From Saccharothrix violaceirubra (GTDB lineage: Bacteria; Actinomycetota; Actinomycetes; Mycobacteriales; Pseudonocardiaceae), in assembly GCF_014203755.1 (NCBI RefSeq), contig NZ_JACHJS010000001.1, forward strand, positions 6,386,001 through 6,450,000: a stretch of 64,000 bases of DNA, given 5' to 3'. Within the stretch, counting starts at the first letter, position 1; every line of letters starts with the position of its first letter. The position numbers and the translations under genes are program-made. Below, piece by piece: positions 45,737 through 54,431 of this stretch. Under the pieces are notes generated by a model. The model saw only the letters and a list, made by a program, of their open reading frames with translations, was not told the origin of the DNA and searched no databases.

Positions 45737-46708
45737 ATGGACCCCCTCGGCGAGGCACTGCACCTGCTGCGACTGACCGGCACGCTGTACTGCCGCGCGG
45801 AGCTGACCGCGCCGTGGGCGATCGCCGTGCCGGAACTGCCGGGGCTGATGGCGTTCCAGGTGGTCACGTCCGGGCGGTGCACGCTGGAGGTGGAGGGGCG
45901 GACGTGGGAGCTGGAGCAGGGCAGCCTCACGTTGATCCCGCACGGCACCCCGCACCGGTTCCACAGCGGGGGCGGCGGGCCTTACACGCCGCTGTTCGAC
46001 ATCCCCGTGGACCAGGTGAGCGACTGCTACGAGTTCCTCGACTTCGGCGGGGGCGGTGCCCGGACGTCGGTGACCTACGGCGTGGTCCGGTTCGACCACG
46101 TGGCGGCCCAACGGTTGGTGGCGTTGCTGCCGACCGTGCTGCACGTGGACACGTGGGACGAGGACACCACGGGGTGGCTGCACAGCACGTTGCGGTTCAT
46201 CACGCGCGAGGCGGCGGCCCTGCGGCCGGGCGGCGAGACCGTGATCACGCGCCTGGCCGACATCCTGGTCGTCCAGGCGATCAGGACGTGGCTGGACACG
46301 GCGCCGGAAGCCCGCGAGGGCTGGCCGGCGGCGCTGCGCGACCCGCACCTGGGCCGGGCACTGAACGCCATCCACCGCCACCCCGAGCGGCCGTGGACCG
46401 TGGCGTCGCTGGCGGCGGTCGCGGGAATGTCGAGGTCGTCGTTCGCGGCCAGGTTCACCGCGCAGACCGGGGAACCACCCCTGCAGTACCTGACCAGGTG
46501 GCGCATGCAGGCGGCGCGCACCCACCTGTCCACCACCCGGGACCCGCTGTCGTCCGTGGCACACCGCTACGGGTACCGGTCGGAGGCGGCGTTCAGCAGG
46601 GCGTTCAAACGCACGTACGGCACCCCGCCCACGACCCACCGCCACCCTGCCGGGTACCCTGAGGCGCCACGCCCTCGTAGCTCAGGGGATAGAGCATCGG
46701 TTTCCTAA
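45737..46708 (+). CDS. AraC-family transcriptional regulator (CupinDUF + HTH)
   Basis: 323 residues. A cupin-type ligand domain (about 20-170; TSGRCTLEVEGRTWELEQG, LIPHGTPHRFHSG) and two C-terminal HTH motifs (PWTVASLAAVAGMSRSSFAARF, DPLSSVAHRYGYRSEAAFSRAF). The frame has no stop until 46708, 38 bases inside the tRNA-Arg gene on the same strand, so coding and tRNA overlap. It is divergent from the DUF4345-like gene, its likely target. Confidence 0.9.
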   Translation: MDPLGEALHLLRLTGTLYCRAELTAPWAIAVPELPGLMAFQVVTSGRCTLEVEGRTWELEQGSLTLIPHGTPHRFHSGGGGPYTPLFDIPVDQVSDCYEFLDFGGGGARTSVTYGVVRFDHVAAQRLVALLPTVLHVDTWDEDTTGWLHSTLRFITREAAALRPGGETVITRLADILVVQAIRTWLDTAPEAREGWPAALRDPHLGRALNAIHRHPERPWTVASLAAVAGMSRSSFAARFTAQTGEPPLQYLTRWRMQAARTHLSTTRDPLSSVAHRYGYRSEAAFSRAFKRTYGTPPTTHRHPAGYPEAPRPRSSGDRASVS

Positions 46709-46743
46709 ACCGTGTGTCGCAGGTTCGAATCCTGCCGGGGGCA
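46671..46743 (+). tRNA. tRNA-Arg (anticodon CCT), integration site of element A
   Basis: 73 nt. Acceptor GCCCTCG/CGGGGGC, D arm GCTCAGGGGATAGAGC, anticodon loop TTCCTAA (CCT, reads AGG), T arm GCAGGTTCGAATCCTGC, discriminator A; no encoded CCA. The 5' part overlaps the end of the AraC frame. A tyrosine integrase gene begins about 200 bp downstream, as expected for an AICE that integrated into the 3' end of the tRNA. Confidence 0.95.
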
Positions 46744-46897
46744 CTCACCTTTCGCCGGGTGAATCAGGCCCTGAGCTGCGGCAACGCGCTCGGGGCTTGA
46801 TCTTTTCCGTCAGTCGCCGTCAGCGGGAATCTGTCCCTGTTTGCCGCCATCCACGGACTCACCACGGACTGGCTGTGCCCAATACGTGCCCAAGCGG

Positions 46898-46928
46898 AAG
46901 GCCCCCGGAGTGCTCCTCCGAGGGCCTT
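46898..46928 (-). terminator. Hairpin downstream of int
   Basis: AAGGCCCCCGGAG pairs with CTCCGAGGGCCTT with one mismatch, 17 bp after the int stop. Probable terminator. Confidence 0.7.
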
Positions 46929-46944
46929 GCTCCCGAGTTGCGGG

Positions 46945-48311
46945 TCACGCTTCGAAGAGACCTTCGATGGTCTTGTTCACGGTCTCTCGCTGCCCGTCGA
47001 TGCACTTCGCGTAGACCTTCAGGAGCACGTCCACCGAGTGCCCCGCACGCTCAGCGACCTCGGTAGCCGGGACGCCTCCGTTCAGCCAGAGCGACACTGC
47101 GGCGTGCCGAAGGTCGTACGGCCGGGCTGCCAGCGGAGATGCCACTTGGGCAGGCGTCAGGGCGTACTGACGGGCCTCCTCCCACACCCGGTAGTAGGTG
47201 GAGGACGACACCACCCCGCCACTCGGCGACCTGAACAGCCGCCTGTCCGGACCGACCCCGTACCGGTCGAGGTGATCACGCAGGATGCGGACGAGAACCG
47301 GTGGGATCGGTACCGGCCGCACATCCTTCCGCCCCCGGTGCTTCAGCCCACGCCGGTCGTGAACCTCACCGGAGTCCGTCCACCGCTTCCCCGCCGCCGG
47401 CCGCGACTCACCGAGCATCAGGAGGCCCCAGCCCTCCTCGGGCAGGGTGCAGTCATCCTCTCGGAGCGCCAGGCCCTCAGCGGGCCGAGCAGCGGCGTAG
47501 TAGCCGGTAGCGAAGAACGCCGCCAGGTGCGCGCCCCGGTCCAGGTTCCGCCGCCCGACGTAGGTCACCGCCGTCAGCAGCCGAGCCACCTGGCCGGGGT
47601 TGGCCACCACTCGCGGGTCAACCTGTTCGACCACCTTCGCGGCCTTCCGCTTCACCCTGGTCAGCGGGTTGTCCGGGATCAACTCCCGCTCGACCGCGTA
47701 AGACAGCAGGTTGAACAGCACCGCCCGTTTCCGCTGGTAGACCGTGGCCGCAGCCGCCTTCCCGTCCAACTTGGCTGCCAGCTCATCCAGCAAGCTCCGC
47801 AGCAGGACAGCGTCCGTCACCTCGAACAACGGCCGCGAGTTCCGCACGAGCCAGTCAACGACCTCCCGCTCCTCCCCCGACAGCTCAAGATCACGAGTCG
47901 TCGGAGGCAACAGATTCCGCGACAGCACACCCCGCAGCTCCGTGACCGCAGGTCGCCCGACACCGTCCTTGACGAACGCAGCAGCCGCAGTCGCCAGCGC
48001 TTCCACAGTGCTACCCCGAGTCGTAGCGGCAGCGTCAGGCCACTTCAGATCCATATAGGACTGTGAGAACTCCAAGAACGACAAAGAGTTTCGCCGTCGA
48101 AGCTCCGAGACGGGAAGCCCTGTCTCCACATCGAACGGCTCACCATCCCGGACCGCCTGCATCAACTCGGACAGCCGCCAGTGGCCAACGGCTTGTTGGC
48201 GTACCACTCCGAGTGTTCCTTCTTGTCTGTCAGCCACCGGACCGCCCACGGCCGCTTACGCCCAGCCCGCTTCTTGATCTCCCAGAACTTGACCTTGAAC
48301 GTCGTGGTCAT
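46945..48311 (-). pseudogene. int: Tyrosine integrase of element A, frameshifted
   Basis: The N-terminus starts at ATG 48311 (MTTTFKVKFWEIKKRAGRKR ... EHSEWYANKPLAT) and runs into a stop at 48162. The rest continues in the -1 frame (HWRLSELMQAVRDG) to 46945. One missing base near 48185 explains it. The C-terminal part keeps the catalytic residues: Arg in AARPAEGLALRED, RPYDLRHAAVSLW, GHSVDVLLKVYAKC. ATG 48311 overlaps the xis stop (ATGA). Without a corrective frameshift the enzyme would lack its arm-binding domain. Confidence 0.8.
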
Positions 48312-48514
48312 GCCGCCGCCCCGTACAGCGACTCCAGCCAGGCCACGAAGTCCGCCCGCCGGCACCGCAGCTCCCCGTTCGGAAGCGGGAAGCAGCGCGG
48401 CCCCTTCCCGGTCTGCCGCCACTTGTAGAACGTGTCCCGCGAGACCCCGCCCAGGGCCTCCAACATCTCCGGGACGGTCATCAACTGCCCTAGCTCACGC
48501 ACCTTGCCGTTCAT
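48308..48514 (-). CDS. xis: Excisionase-like HTH protein (MerR/AlpA type)
   Basis: 68 residues: LMTVPEMLEALGGVSRDTFYKWR, then FPLPNGELRCRRADFVAWLE in outline, the winged HTH of AlpA/Xis-type excisionases. Directly upstream of int with 4-bp overlap, directly after repSA; this is the standard AICE order. Confidence 0.9.
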   Translation of the reverse strand: MNGKVRELGQLMTVPEMLEALGGVSRDTFYKWRQTGKGPRCFPLPNGELRCRRADFVAWLESLYGAAA

Positions 48515-48527
48515 CCCATCCCCCTGT

Positions 48528-49061
48528 TTACGCAGCTTGCGGAGTTGCCGAATGGTTGGGAGGACTGGCCGAGGCCAGCAGCGCGGCTGTGTATTCGGCT
48601 TTCCATCGCCTTCGTTCGGCCACGGCGCGCATCAGCAGGTGTGCCCGTGGCGGCACGTTCGGGTCCCCTGGTCGGACGTTGTGCCACGCGACCCGTCGGG
48701 GCTGTTCGTCCTGGGCGATGCCGACGTCGGCCAGGAGTTGCCGAACGAAGGCCACGCGGTCGTGCTTGTGATCGGCGAGGGACTTGCCCGACCACTTGCG
48801 CGACACCAGCACCCGCCGCCCCGCCACACCGAGCGTGGACCGCTTGTGCGCCTTGCCCTTGCACTTCCCCGGCTCCATCGACACCCGAGCCCCACGCGGC
48901 TGAACGCCGTAGAGCAGCCAGACCGGGCACTGCGGCGAGCAGGGCGTGACAGCCAGCTCCGCACACAGCCTCTCGGCGTGTTCCTCCTGGCGGGTGGTCC
49001 GCGCGTCGTGACAGTCACCGATGCTCTTGGTCAGGTACTCGGTCAATCTCTTACTGCACAC
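48528..49061 (-). pseudogene. repSA: repSA, C-terminal fragment (interrupted by element B)
   Basis: Element-A sequence is in the frame YLTKSIGDCHDARTTRQ ... CSPQCPVWLLYGVQP, CKGKAHKRSTLGVAGRRVLVSRKWSGK, FVRQLLADVG and HNVRPGDPNVPPRAHLLMRAV (in outline), the typical end of RepSA replication initiators. The first eight codons (MCSKRLTE, from a GTG at 49061) come from the element-B att end. The fragment joins in frame to the 60.8-kb piece when element B is removed. It stops 13 bases before xis. Confidence 0.88.
49030..49060. other. Left attachment junction of element B
   Basis: repSA sequence ends at GGTCAGG then TACT (49036-49039), shared with the right junction. It is followed by CGGT and the arm CAATCTCTTACTG (49044-49056). 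The arm is the exact reverse complement of the right arm. The integrase start lies 10-15 bp further. Confidence 0.85.
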
Positions 49062-49069
49062 TGAGTGTC

Positions 49070-50599
49070 ATGGCCACCTCACGCCCCCGCCGCGCTGGCG
49101 GACGCACCCAACTGGACATCGTTCCCGATCAACTGATCTGGGCTCTGTACGGCCGTGACTCGCTCGACCCGAAAGGGACCGCAGTACGGGTCACCAACCA
49201 ACTAGCTGAGCTTCGCCCGTTTGCCCTGGGAATCGGCGGACGAATCGGCGAGGAATACCCGGAGAACAACGTATCTGCGTTCAAACGCGTGAAAGTGATG
49301 CTCCCGGACGAAACCTACGGCTACCGTGTCGTACGACCAGACTGGGATTCCATGATGACCGCGCTGCGGCGCGGCGAGTACAACGCACTGGCGTTGCCGA
49401 ACATCGACCGTGGAATGCGCGACCCGCGCGATCTGGAAGACCTCATCGACCTGGTCGAACAGTACGGCGTCTACGTCGTCGGAATGACCGGCACCATCGA
49501 CCTTACCACCGACGAGGGTATTTCCAGCGCGCGCCGCGAGGTTGACCAGCGTAACCGCGAGTCCCGGAATACCTCACGGCGCATGGCGGACGGCAACCGA
49601 AAAGCCGCCATGGCCGGAAAGCAACACGGCGGGGCGAACCGGCCATTCGGGTGGCGCAAGGACCGGACCACCATCAGCAAACGAGAGGCCGCGCACATCC
49701 TCCGCGAAATCCCCCGCCTGCTCGGCGGAGTGCATCCGCGCACGATCGCAATCGAATGGGGGGAGCGCGGCATCCCCACGATCGCGGGTGGAAAATGGCG
49801 GATGATGACCATCCGTCAGATTTTCACGAACCCCCGGCTGTGCGGATGGCGAGCCTACCTCGGCGAGGTGTTGCGTGACGAACACGACAACCCCGTACAG
49901 GGGCAGTGGGAACCCATCATTACAGTGGAACAACATCTCGCACTGGTCGCGAAACTCATCCCTTCAGACTCGCCTGAACTGCCTAAACGAGGAAGGGGGC
50001 ATGTCACCCGACGGCTGCTGTCCCCCTTTGCCCGGTGCGGGATGTGCAACTCGAAAATGACCGGCGGGAGTCGCAAGGAAAAGAAAACCGGCGAACGCAT
50101 CCCGATCTACAAGTGCCCACCCCCCGGATTCGGCGGATGCGGCCGCGTGTCCCGCACCTGTGCCCCTATCGACCGATACATCACCGCATTGGTCCTCGCG
50201 GAGCAGAGTAGAATTCAACTCGGACGCGCGGACGAATTGCCACCATGGGGCAGGGAGGCGGAACTAAAGGCCGTGACCGACCAGATCAAAGAGTCCACCA
50301 CGGCCTACAAGAAGAAGCTGATATCAGGTGGCCGCTACTTCCCGTTGATGGCAAGTCTGGAAGCCGATGAAAGCAAGCTCCGTGCCGAGAAACGCAAGTA
50401 CGAGGCAAAGCGGCAGGCGCGCGTGTCGCGTGCCGCGAACCTGGAAGCGGAATGGAGCCGACCAGACTTCACCCTGGAACAGAAGCAGGCGGCGATAGCC
50501 CGCAGCCTCACCGCCGTGATCATCCACCCCGCACCCCACCCGGGGGCACGATTCACCCCCGATCAGATCACCCCGGTGTGGCGGGAAGACGACGAATGA
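49070..50599 (+). CDS. Large serine recombinase (integrase of element B)
   Basis: 509 residues. The resolvase domain has the catalytic Ser in ALYGRDSLDP, plus LALPNIDRGMRDPRDLEDL. The recombinase domain (about 195-320; PFGWRKDRTTISKREA, MTIRQIFTNPRLCGW) is followed by a zinc beta ribbon (FARCGMCNSKM ... YKCPPPGFGGCGRV) and a coiled-coil stretch (about 400-470). This is the phiC31-type architecture. ATG 49070 lies just beside the left att arm, the usual place. GC is lower than in chromosomal genes. Confidence 0.95.
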   Translation: MATSRPRRAGGRTQLDIVPDQLIWALYGRDSLDPKGTAVRVTNQLAELRPFALGIGGRIGEEYPENNVSAFKRVKVMLPDETYGYRVVRPDWDSMMTALRRGEYNALALPNIDRGMRDPRDLEDLIDLVEQYGVYVVGMTGTIDLTTDEGISSARREVDQRNRESRNTSRRMADGNRKAAMAGKQHGGANRPFGWRKDRTTISKREAAHILREIPRLLGGVHPRTIAIEWGERGIPTIAGGKWRMMTIRQIFTNPRLCGWRAYLGEVLRDEHDNPVQGQWEPIITVEQHLALVAKLIPSDSPELPKRGRGHVTRRLLSPFARCGMCNSKMTGGSRKEKKTGERIPIYKCPPPGFGGCGRVSRTCAPIDRYITALVLAEQSRIQLGRADELPPWGREAELKAVTDQIKESTTAYKKKLISGGRYFPLMASLEADESKLRAEKRKYEAKRQARVSRAANLEAEWSRPDFTLEQKQAAIARSLTAVIIHPAPHPGARFTPDQITPVWREDDE

Positions 50600-50638
50600 C
50601 GATCGGCAAACAGCAGCAATCGACATCCCCGCACACGG

Positions 50639-50667
50639 AGAGGCCCCGACGCCAACGTCGGGGCCTC
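50639..50667. terminator. Bidirectional hairpin after the serine integrase
   Basis: AGAGGCCCCGACG pairs with CGTCGGGGCCTCT around a short loop between two convergent genes. Confidence 0.8.
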
Positions 50668-50687
50668 TGCCATTCAATGAGGGGCGC

Positions 50688-51110
50688 CTACTCCTCCCAG
50701 CGAATATCAAGTCCGTAGATGGCTGCCACCGACCGTGCCCACTTCCGTGACCGGGGAGGCGCATTCCTCAACTGCTCCCGCGCCCACTCCTCGGGCGAGG
50801 GCACCGGTGTAGGTCCTGAACCACGCTGCCCGCCCGCCCCGACGTCGGACGGAACTCCGGACCGCCCACGGCGTTTCGTGCGCCGTACGGCCCTCTGAGG
50901 CCGTTCCACGGCGCCGCCGCGCCCATCGTCGTCACCCTGTCGGGGCTGCGGCACCGCCGCGTACCCGCTCGGGGCGGTGACCGGTCCGTCCCCGGCCTGC
51001 CCCGACCCCCCGGAATCGTCTCCCGAATCGTGAACCTGTCGATCATCGCTGCTTCCCTGGACCTGGGTGGATTGAGTCGCTTGTGAACGATCAGCCGCCG
51101 TGGACACCAC
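50688..51110 (-). CDS. Hypothetical protein with conserved C-terminal EEWAREQLRNAPP segment
   Basis: About 140 residues. The N-terminal two thirds are low-complexity and polar (SQATQSTQVQGSSDDRQVHD); only the tail PSPEEWAREQLRNAPPRSRK, WARSVAAIYGLDIRWEE looks conserved. I start it at GTG 51110; the open frame continues upstream with poor codon bias. Function unknown; it lies downstream of the transfer operon. Confidence 0.55.
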   Translation of the reverse strand: MVSTAADRSQATQSTQVQGSSDDRQVHDSGDDSGGSGQAGDGPVTAPSGYAAVPQPRQGDDDGRGGAVERPQRAVRRTKRRGRSGVPSDVGAGGQRGSGPTPVPSPEEWAREQLRNAPPRSRKWARSVAAIYGLDIRWEE

Positions 51111-51431
51111 CCCCGCCTGACCGAGGGAGGGAGGCCACACCACAGCCCGGCACGCAGCGAATCCGGCCCGTTCGGGCCACTCCGCCGGGACCCTGCCGCA
51201 CACTCCCTGAACCGCATTCGACCAGGTCAACCCATGGAGGAGCCACCGGGGACATGGGAGGGACAACTCCCTGCCTCCCCGGTACCTTCCCGACCGAGAG
51301 AACGCCCTGGCGGCCGACCAGGATGACCGACCGCGACCGGCCAACACACGTTCCGCTGACGTCCGCCCGGATCGCGACCGGCCAACAACCGGAAACCAGA
51401 TTCATCGTCATCGTGTTGCCCTTGGCCCCTC
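51111..51431. other. Stretch without a supported gene
   Basis: About 320 bp between the hypothetical gene and the end of the FtsK gene. Open frames exist but none has a good start or codon bias. Confidence 0.45.
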
Positions 51432-53570
51432 TCAGTCATCAGAGGCCAGGTCGCGGCGGGAGATCGCCTCGGCGACATCGGCAGCGCGCAGAACCATCGT
51501 GCCGTCGGACTTGTAGGCACGGATTCCGTAGCTGCGAAGTGTCGCACGCAGGTCTCGGAGGCTCCATGGTTCGTATTCGCGAGGATTGTGTGCAGCAAGG
51601 CGTGCGAGAATGACTTGAGTGCGGACACGTGGTTCCTCTCCGATTATCGAGTAGATGTCTTTCAAGTGATCAGCCGGTGTCGTGTCGATCTCCTTGCGGG
51701 TGCCGCCGGTCGTGACCACTGTGCGTTTCGCGTCCGTCATGTGGGCCATGGCCCGTGCGATGACCGGGCTCACCAGGTCAGCCCCGTCCTCGAACGGCAC
51801 GTAGAACGTGCGCACCAGTTCGAATGTCGCGTCTGTGATGCCGACGGCGACGCAGGTTCCCCGGTCGGTGCGCATCCGTAGTTCCGTCGCGCGGATTCCC
51901 GCCCGGTACTTCCCGGACCCGAGAAGCCCGTCGTTGGCGATGTGGTCGGCGACCGCGAACGCGGCGCCGCACGAGATGTTCCGGGTGATCTCCTTGGGAA
52001 TGCTGTCCTTGGTGGGTGACTGCGTGGCCAACATCAGAGTGATTCCGTACTTGCGTCCGCGTTTGATCAACCGGACGGCGAACTCCTCGGCCTTCCTGCC
52101 GTAGGTGGGGTGTTGGAACAGTTCGTGGCACTCGTCGACCGCCAGGATCAGCGGATGCAGTCCCAAGGCGGGTTTGTCGGCCAGGCGCCGGGAGACCTTC
52201 GGCGGACGTCCGGGCTGTTCCCCGAGAATCCGGCCGCGTCGTTCCATCTCGGAGCACAGGTCTTCCAACGCCCGCACGGCGCCGGCCGCGACGGTGTCGT
52301 CCAAGCCCATGCGGTAGCGGCTCAGGCGCGGCCTCAGGGGCTCGAAATCGGGGCTCTCGCCCATGACGAACACCCACAGTTCGCATGTGGGGTCCAGCGC
52401 CGCGCCCAGCAGCAGCACTCGGAGCAGGTTGGTCTTGCCCTGCCCCGGCCGGCCGCCGATCAACCAGTTGGACTCGGGCAACGGCGGGGCGACGACCACC
52501 CCGCGCTGCGACAGTCCGACGGGGACCCCGTCGAACACGTCCACGGTTCCCTCGTGCAGCAACGGCCAGTCGCCCGCGCCGCCGGAGAGCGTGCCCTTGT
52601 CGGCGACCCACAGGTCCAGCACGCCGTCCTCCTCGCCGGTGGTCGGCCAGGTCTCCAACGACGACCTTCCGAGGTTCGCGGCCAGCACCCGGCGTCGGTC
52701 GCAGACCATGTCCGCCGTGACCCCCAGCGGCAGGCGGATGCGGGCGTGGGTACCGTCGCCGTCCCGGCGCGCGGGCACGGTGTAGACCAACTCGCCGCCG
52801 CCGCGCAGGAACGCGTTCAACGGCGCGATCCCCAGGTGTGCCAACGCCTTGGAGATCATGCGTTCGTCCACCCAGGACCCGTCGTCGTCGCGGTCGGGGC
52901 GGGTGATCCAGGACGCGCCCGGTGTGCGGTCGCGTCCCTCCCACACCGCCGCGCACACCAACGCGCACACCGTCGACCGCCACACCCACGGCCACCCCCC
53001 GGCCACCCCGTGCCCGATCGCGTCCCGCACGGCGTACACCGCGCGCAACCACCCCGGCATGACCTCGCGCCCGGCGACCATCTCGCCCAGTGCCAGCAGC
53101 ACCAGCACCACGGTGGTCACGGCCGCGCCGACCACCGTCCGCCGCACGACGGTCCCGGCCTTGGCCCAGCGTGCGCGCGCGTCGGCCCGGATCGTCTCCT
53201 GCGCGGTGCGCCGGGCCTGCACATCCCCGGCCAGCCTCGCCGCACGGGCATCGGCGCGCAGATCCGCGTGCGACCCCCACCGCCACCCCTTGGCACCCCA
53301 CCGACCCACACCGCGCACCAGGAACCACACCAGCCGCACGGCGTCACGCGGAGCCTGACGCACCCGGTACCCGGCCACCGACCGGGCGTGGACCACGGCC
53401 GGACACCGCACCACCGCACGCACCCGGCCCCCGGCCACGCCGGCCACCGCACGCCACCGCGGAAAGGTAAGCCGCGGCACACTTTGTCCCTGTGGCACAA
53501 CGGTTTCGTCGTCGATCATCTCGCCGTCGAACACCATCGGCACCATCTCGCGTTCCGGACGACGGGTCAT
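51432..53570 (-). CDS. FtsK/SpoIIIE-type transfer ATPase of element B
   Basis: 712 residues. Two membrane helices (about 150-172 and 190-225), Walker A LIGGRPGQGKTNLLRVLLLGA in outline (GRPGQGKT), Walker B LILAVDECHELFQ, TLMLATQSPTKDSIP, and a C-terminal winged helix (TQVILARLAAH, SLRDLRATLRSYGIR) like TraB gamma. Such proteins move double-stranded DNA between mycelial cells. ATG 53570 overlaps the upstream small gene (ATGA). It is the second FtsK-like gene in the window and is only distantly similar to traSA at 62-63 kb. Confidence 0.9.
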   Translation of the reverse strand: MTRRPEREMVPMVFDGEMIDDETVVPQGQSVPRLTFPRWRAVAGVAGGRVRAVVRCPAVVHARSVAGYRVRQAPRDAVRLVWFLVRGVGRWGAKGWRWGSHADLRADARAARLAGDVQARRTAQETIRADARARWAKAGTVVRRTVVGAAVTTVVLVLLALGEMVAGREVMPGWLRAVYAVRDAIGHGVAGGWPWVWRSTVCALVCAAVWEGRDRTPGASWITRPDRDDDGSWVDERMISKALAHLGIAPLNAFLRGGGELVYTVPARRDGDGTHARIRLPLGVTADMVCDRRRVLAANLGRSSLETWPTTGEEDGVLDLWVADKGTLSGGAGDWPLLHEGTVDVFDGVPVGLSQRGVVVAPPLPESNWLIGGRPGQGKTNLLRVLLLGAALDPTCELWVFVMGESPDFEPLRPRLSRYRMGLDDTVAAGAVRALEDLCSEMERRGRILGEQPGRPPKVSRRLADKPALGLHPLILAVDECHELFQHPTYGRKAEEFAVRLIKRGRKYGITLMLATQSPTKDSIPKEITRNISCGAAFAVADHIANDGLLGSGKYRAGIRATELRMRTDRGTCVAVGITDATFELVRTFYVPFEDGADLVSPVIARAMAHMTDAKRTVVTTGGTRKEIDTTPADHLKDIYSIIGEEPRVRTQVILARLAAHNPREYEPWSLRDLRATLRSYGIRAYKSDGTMVLRAADVAEAISRRDLASDD

Positions 53571-53875
53571 CGCCGGTCCCTCCGACGGTCGTCGACGACG
53601 GTGACGGTCACCGCGCGCACCAACGACCACGACGCGACCAACGCCGGCAGCCCCAACGCGGCGACCCGCACCACCGTCGTGGTGTCCGGGTGGGTCAGCG
53701 CCAGCCACTGGCACGTGACGATCACCGACGCCCCGACCACCGTCCGCCCGGCCAACGAGAACACCCGCACCCCGCCGGCCCGCGACCGCCGCACCGACCG
53801 CCGCCGCCACACCACGACGAACACCAGCACCGCCACCGACCCGGCCACCGCCGTGAGCACCCCGCCCGAGGCCAT
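53567..53875 (-). CDS. Small two-helix membrane protein (SpdB-like position)
   Basis: 102 residues with hydrophobic segments at about 6-22 (LTAVAGSVAVLVFVVVW) and 45-90 (VVGASVIVTCQWLAL, VAALGLPALVASWSLV). It lies between the WhiB-like and FtsK genes with overlapping start and stop. Spread (Spd) proteins hold such places in conjugative plasmids, but no sequence motif confirms that. Confidence 0.65.
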   Translation of the reverse strand: MASGGVLTAVAGSVAVLVFVVVWRRRSVRRSRAGGVRVFSLAGRTVVGASVIVTCQWLALTHPDTTTVVRVAALGLPALVASWSLVRAVTVTVVDDRRRDRR

Positions 53876-54240
53876 CAGCGGCCCCCCGCCGGGCGTGCGC
53901 CGTCACGCCGGTCCGACCACGAGACGAACACCGCCGGGAGGTCCATCGGGGCCACCGGACCCCACACCCCCGTCGTGGCCGTACGTCCCGCCCGAAGTTC
54001 ACGCAGGTCCCATTCCAAGCACTCCCGCTGCACCGGGCAGCCCGCGCACACCCGCGCGGCGAGCGCCCGGTCCGCCCGGTCGTCGCCGGTCCACCCGGGC
54101 GCCTGGTCGCCGGTCGCCAGCCAGCCGCACGACCCGTCGACGCGCACGGCGTGCACCAGCTCGGCGTCCGCCAGCCCGGCGACCCGGTCCAGGTCGACCG
54201 CGACCCGGTCGAACACGTCCCCGCTGTCGGTGTCGGTCAT
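53875..54240 (-). CDS. WhiB-like iron-sulfur regulator carried by element B
   Basis: 121 residues. The four Wbl cysteines are in GSCGWLATGDQ and CAGCPVQREC, followed by the Wbl G-motif region (AGRTATTGVWGPVAP). Wbl proteins bind a 4Fe-4S cluster and partner with sigma factors. ATG 54240 overlaps the stop of the HTH gene; the stop overlaps the next ATG (TGATG). It could control transfer genes in response to redox or development. Confidence 0.88.
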   Translation of the reverse strand: MTDTDSGDVFDRVAVDLDRVAGLADAELVHAVRVDGSCGWLATGDQAPGWTGDDRADRALAARVCAGCPVQRECLEWDLRELRAGRTATTGVWGPVAPMDLPAVFVSWSDRRDGARPAGGR

Positions 54241-54431
54241 CGGCGCACGCCCCGCTCCGGGGACTCCACGAGCCGGGCGACCGCGCACGCCGGCACCCGT
54301 ATTACCCCGCCCCTGCCCGCCACCGTCGGCAGCAGCCCGGTCCGGACGGCCCGCCACACCCCCGCTTCCCCACATCCCAACAACCACGCCGCTTGCCTGA
54401 TCGTCAGCGAATTCGAACGCGACAATTCCAT
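54237..54431 (-). CDS. Small HTH protein (AlpA/Xis-like), first gene of the transfer operon
   Basis: 64 residues: SNSLTIRQAAWLLGCGEAGVW, then RAVRTGLLPTVAGRGGVIRVP, a single winged HTH of the excisionase/MerR type. Large serine integrases usually need a recombination directionality factor; this is one candidate, as it is the only small DNA-binding protein in the left half of element B. It equally may be a regulator. Confidence 0.7.
   Translation of the reverse strand: MELSRSNSLTIRQAAWLLGCGEAGVWRAVRTGLLPTVAGRGGVIRVPACAVARLVESPERGVRR

Noticed and set aside
46744..49036. Element A and element B interpreted as two tandem elements side by side
   Set aside because: repSA and traSA of element A continue on the far side of element B, so B is nested inside A rather than adjacent.
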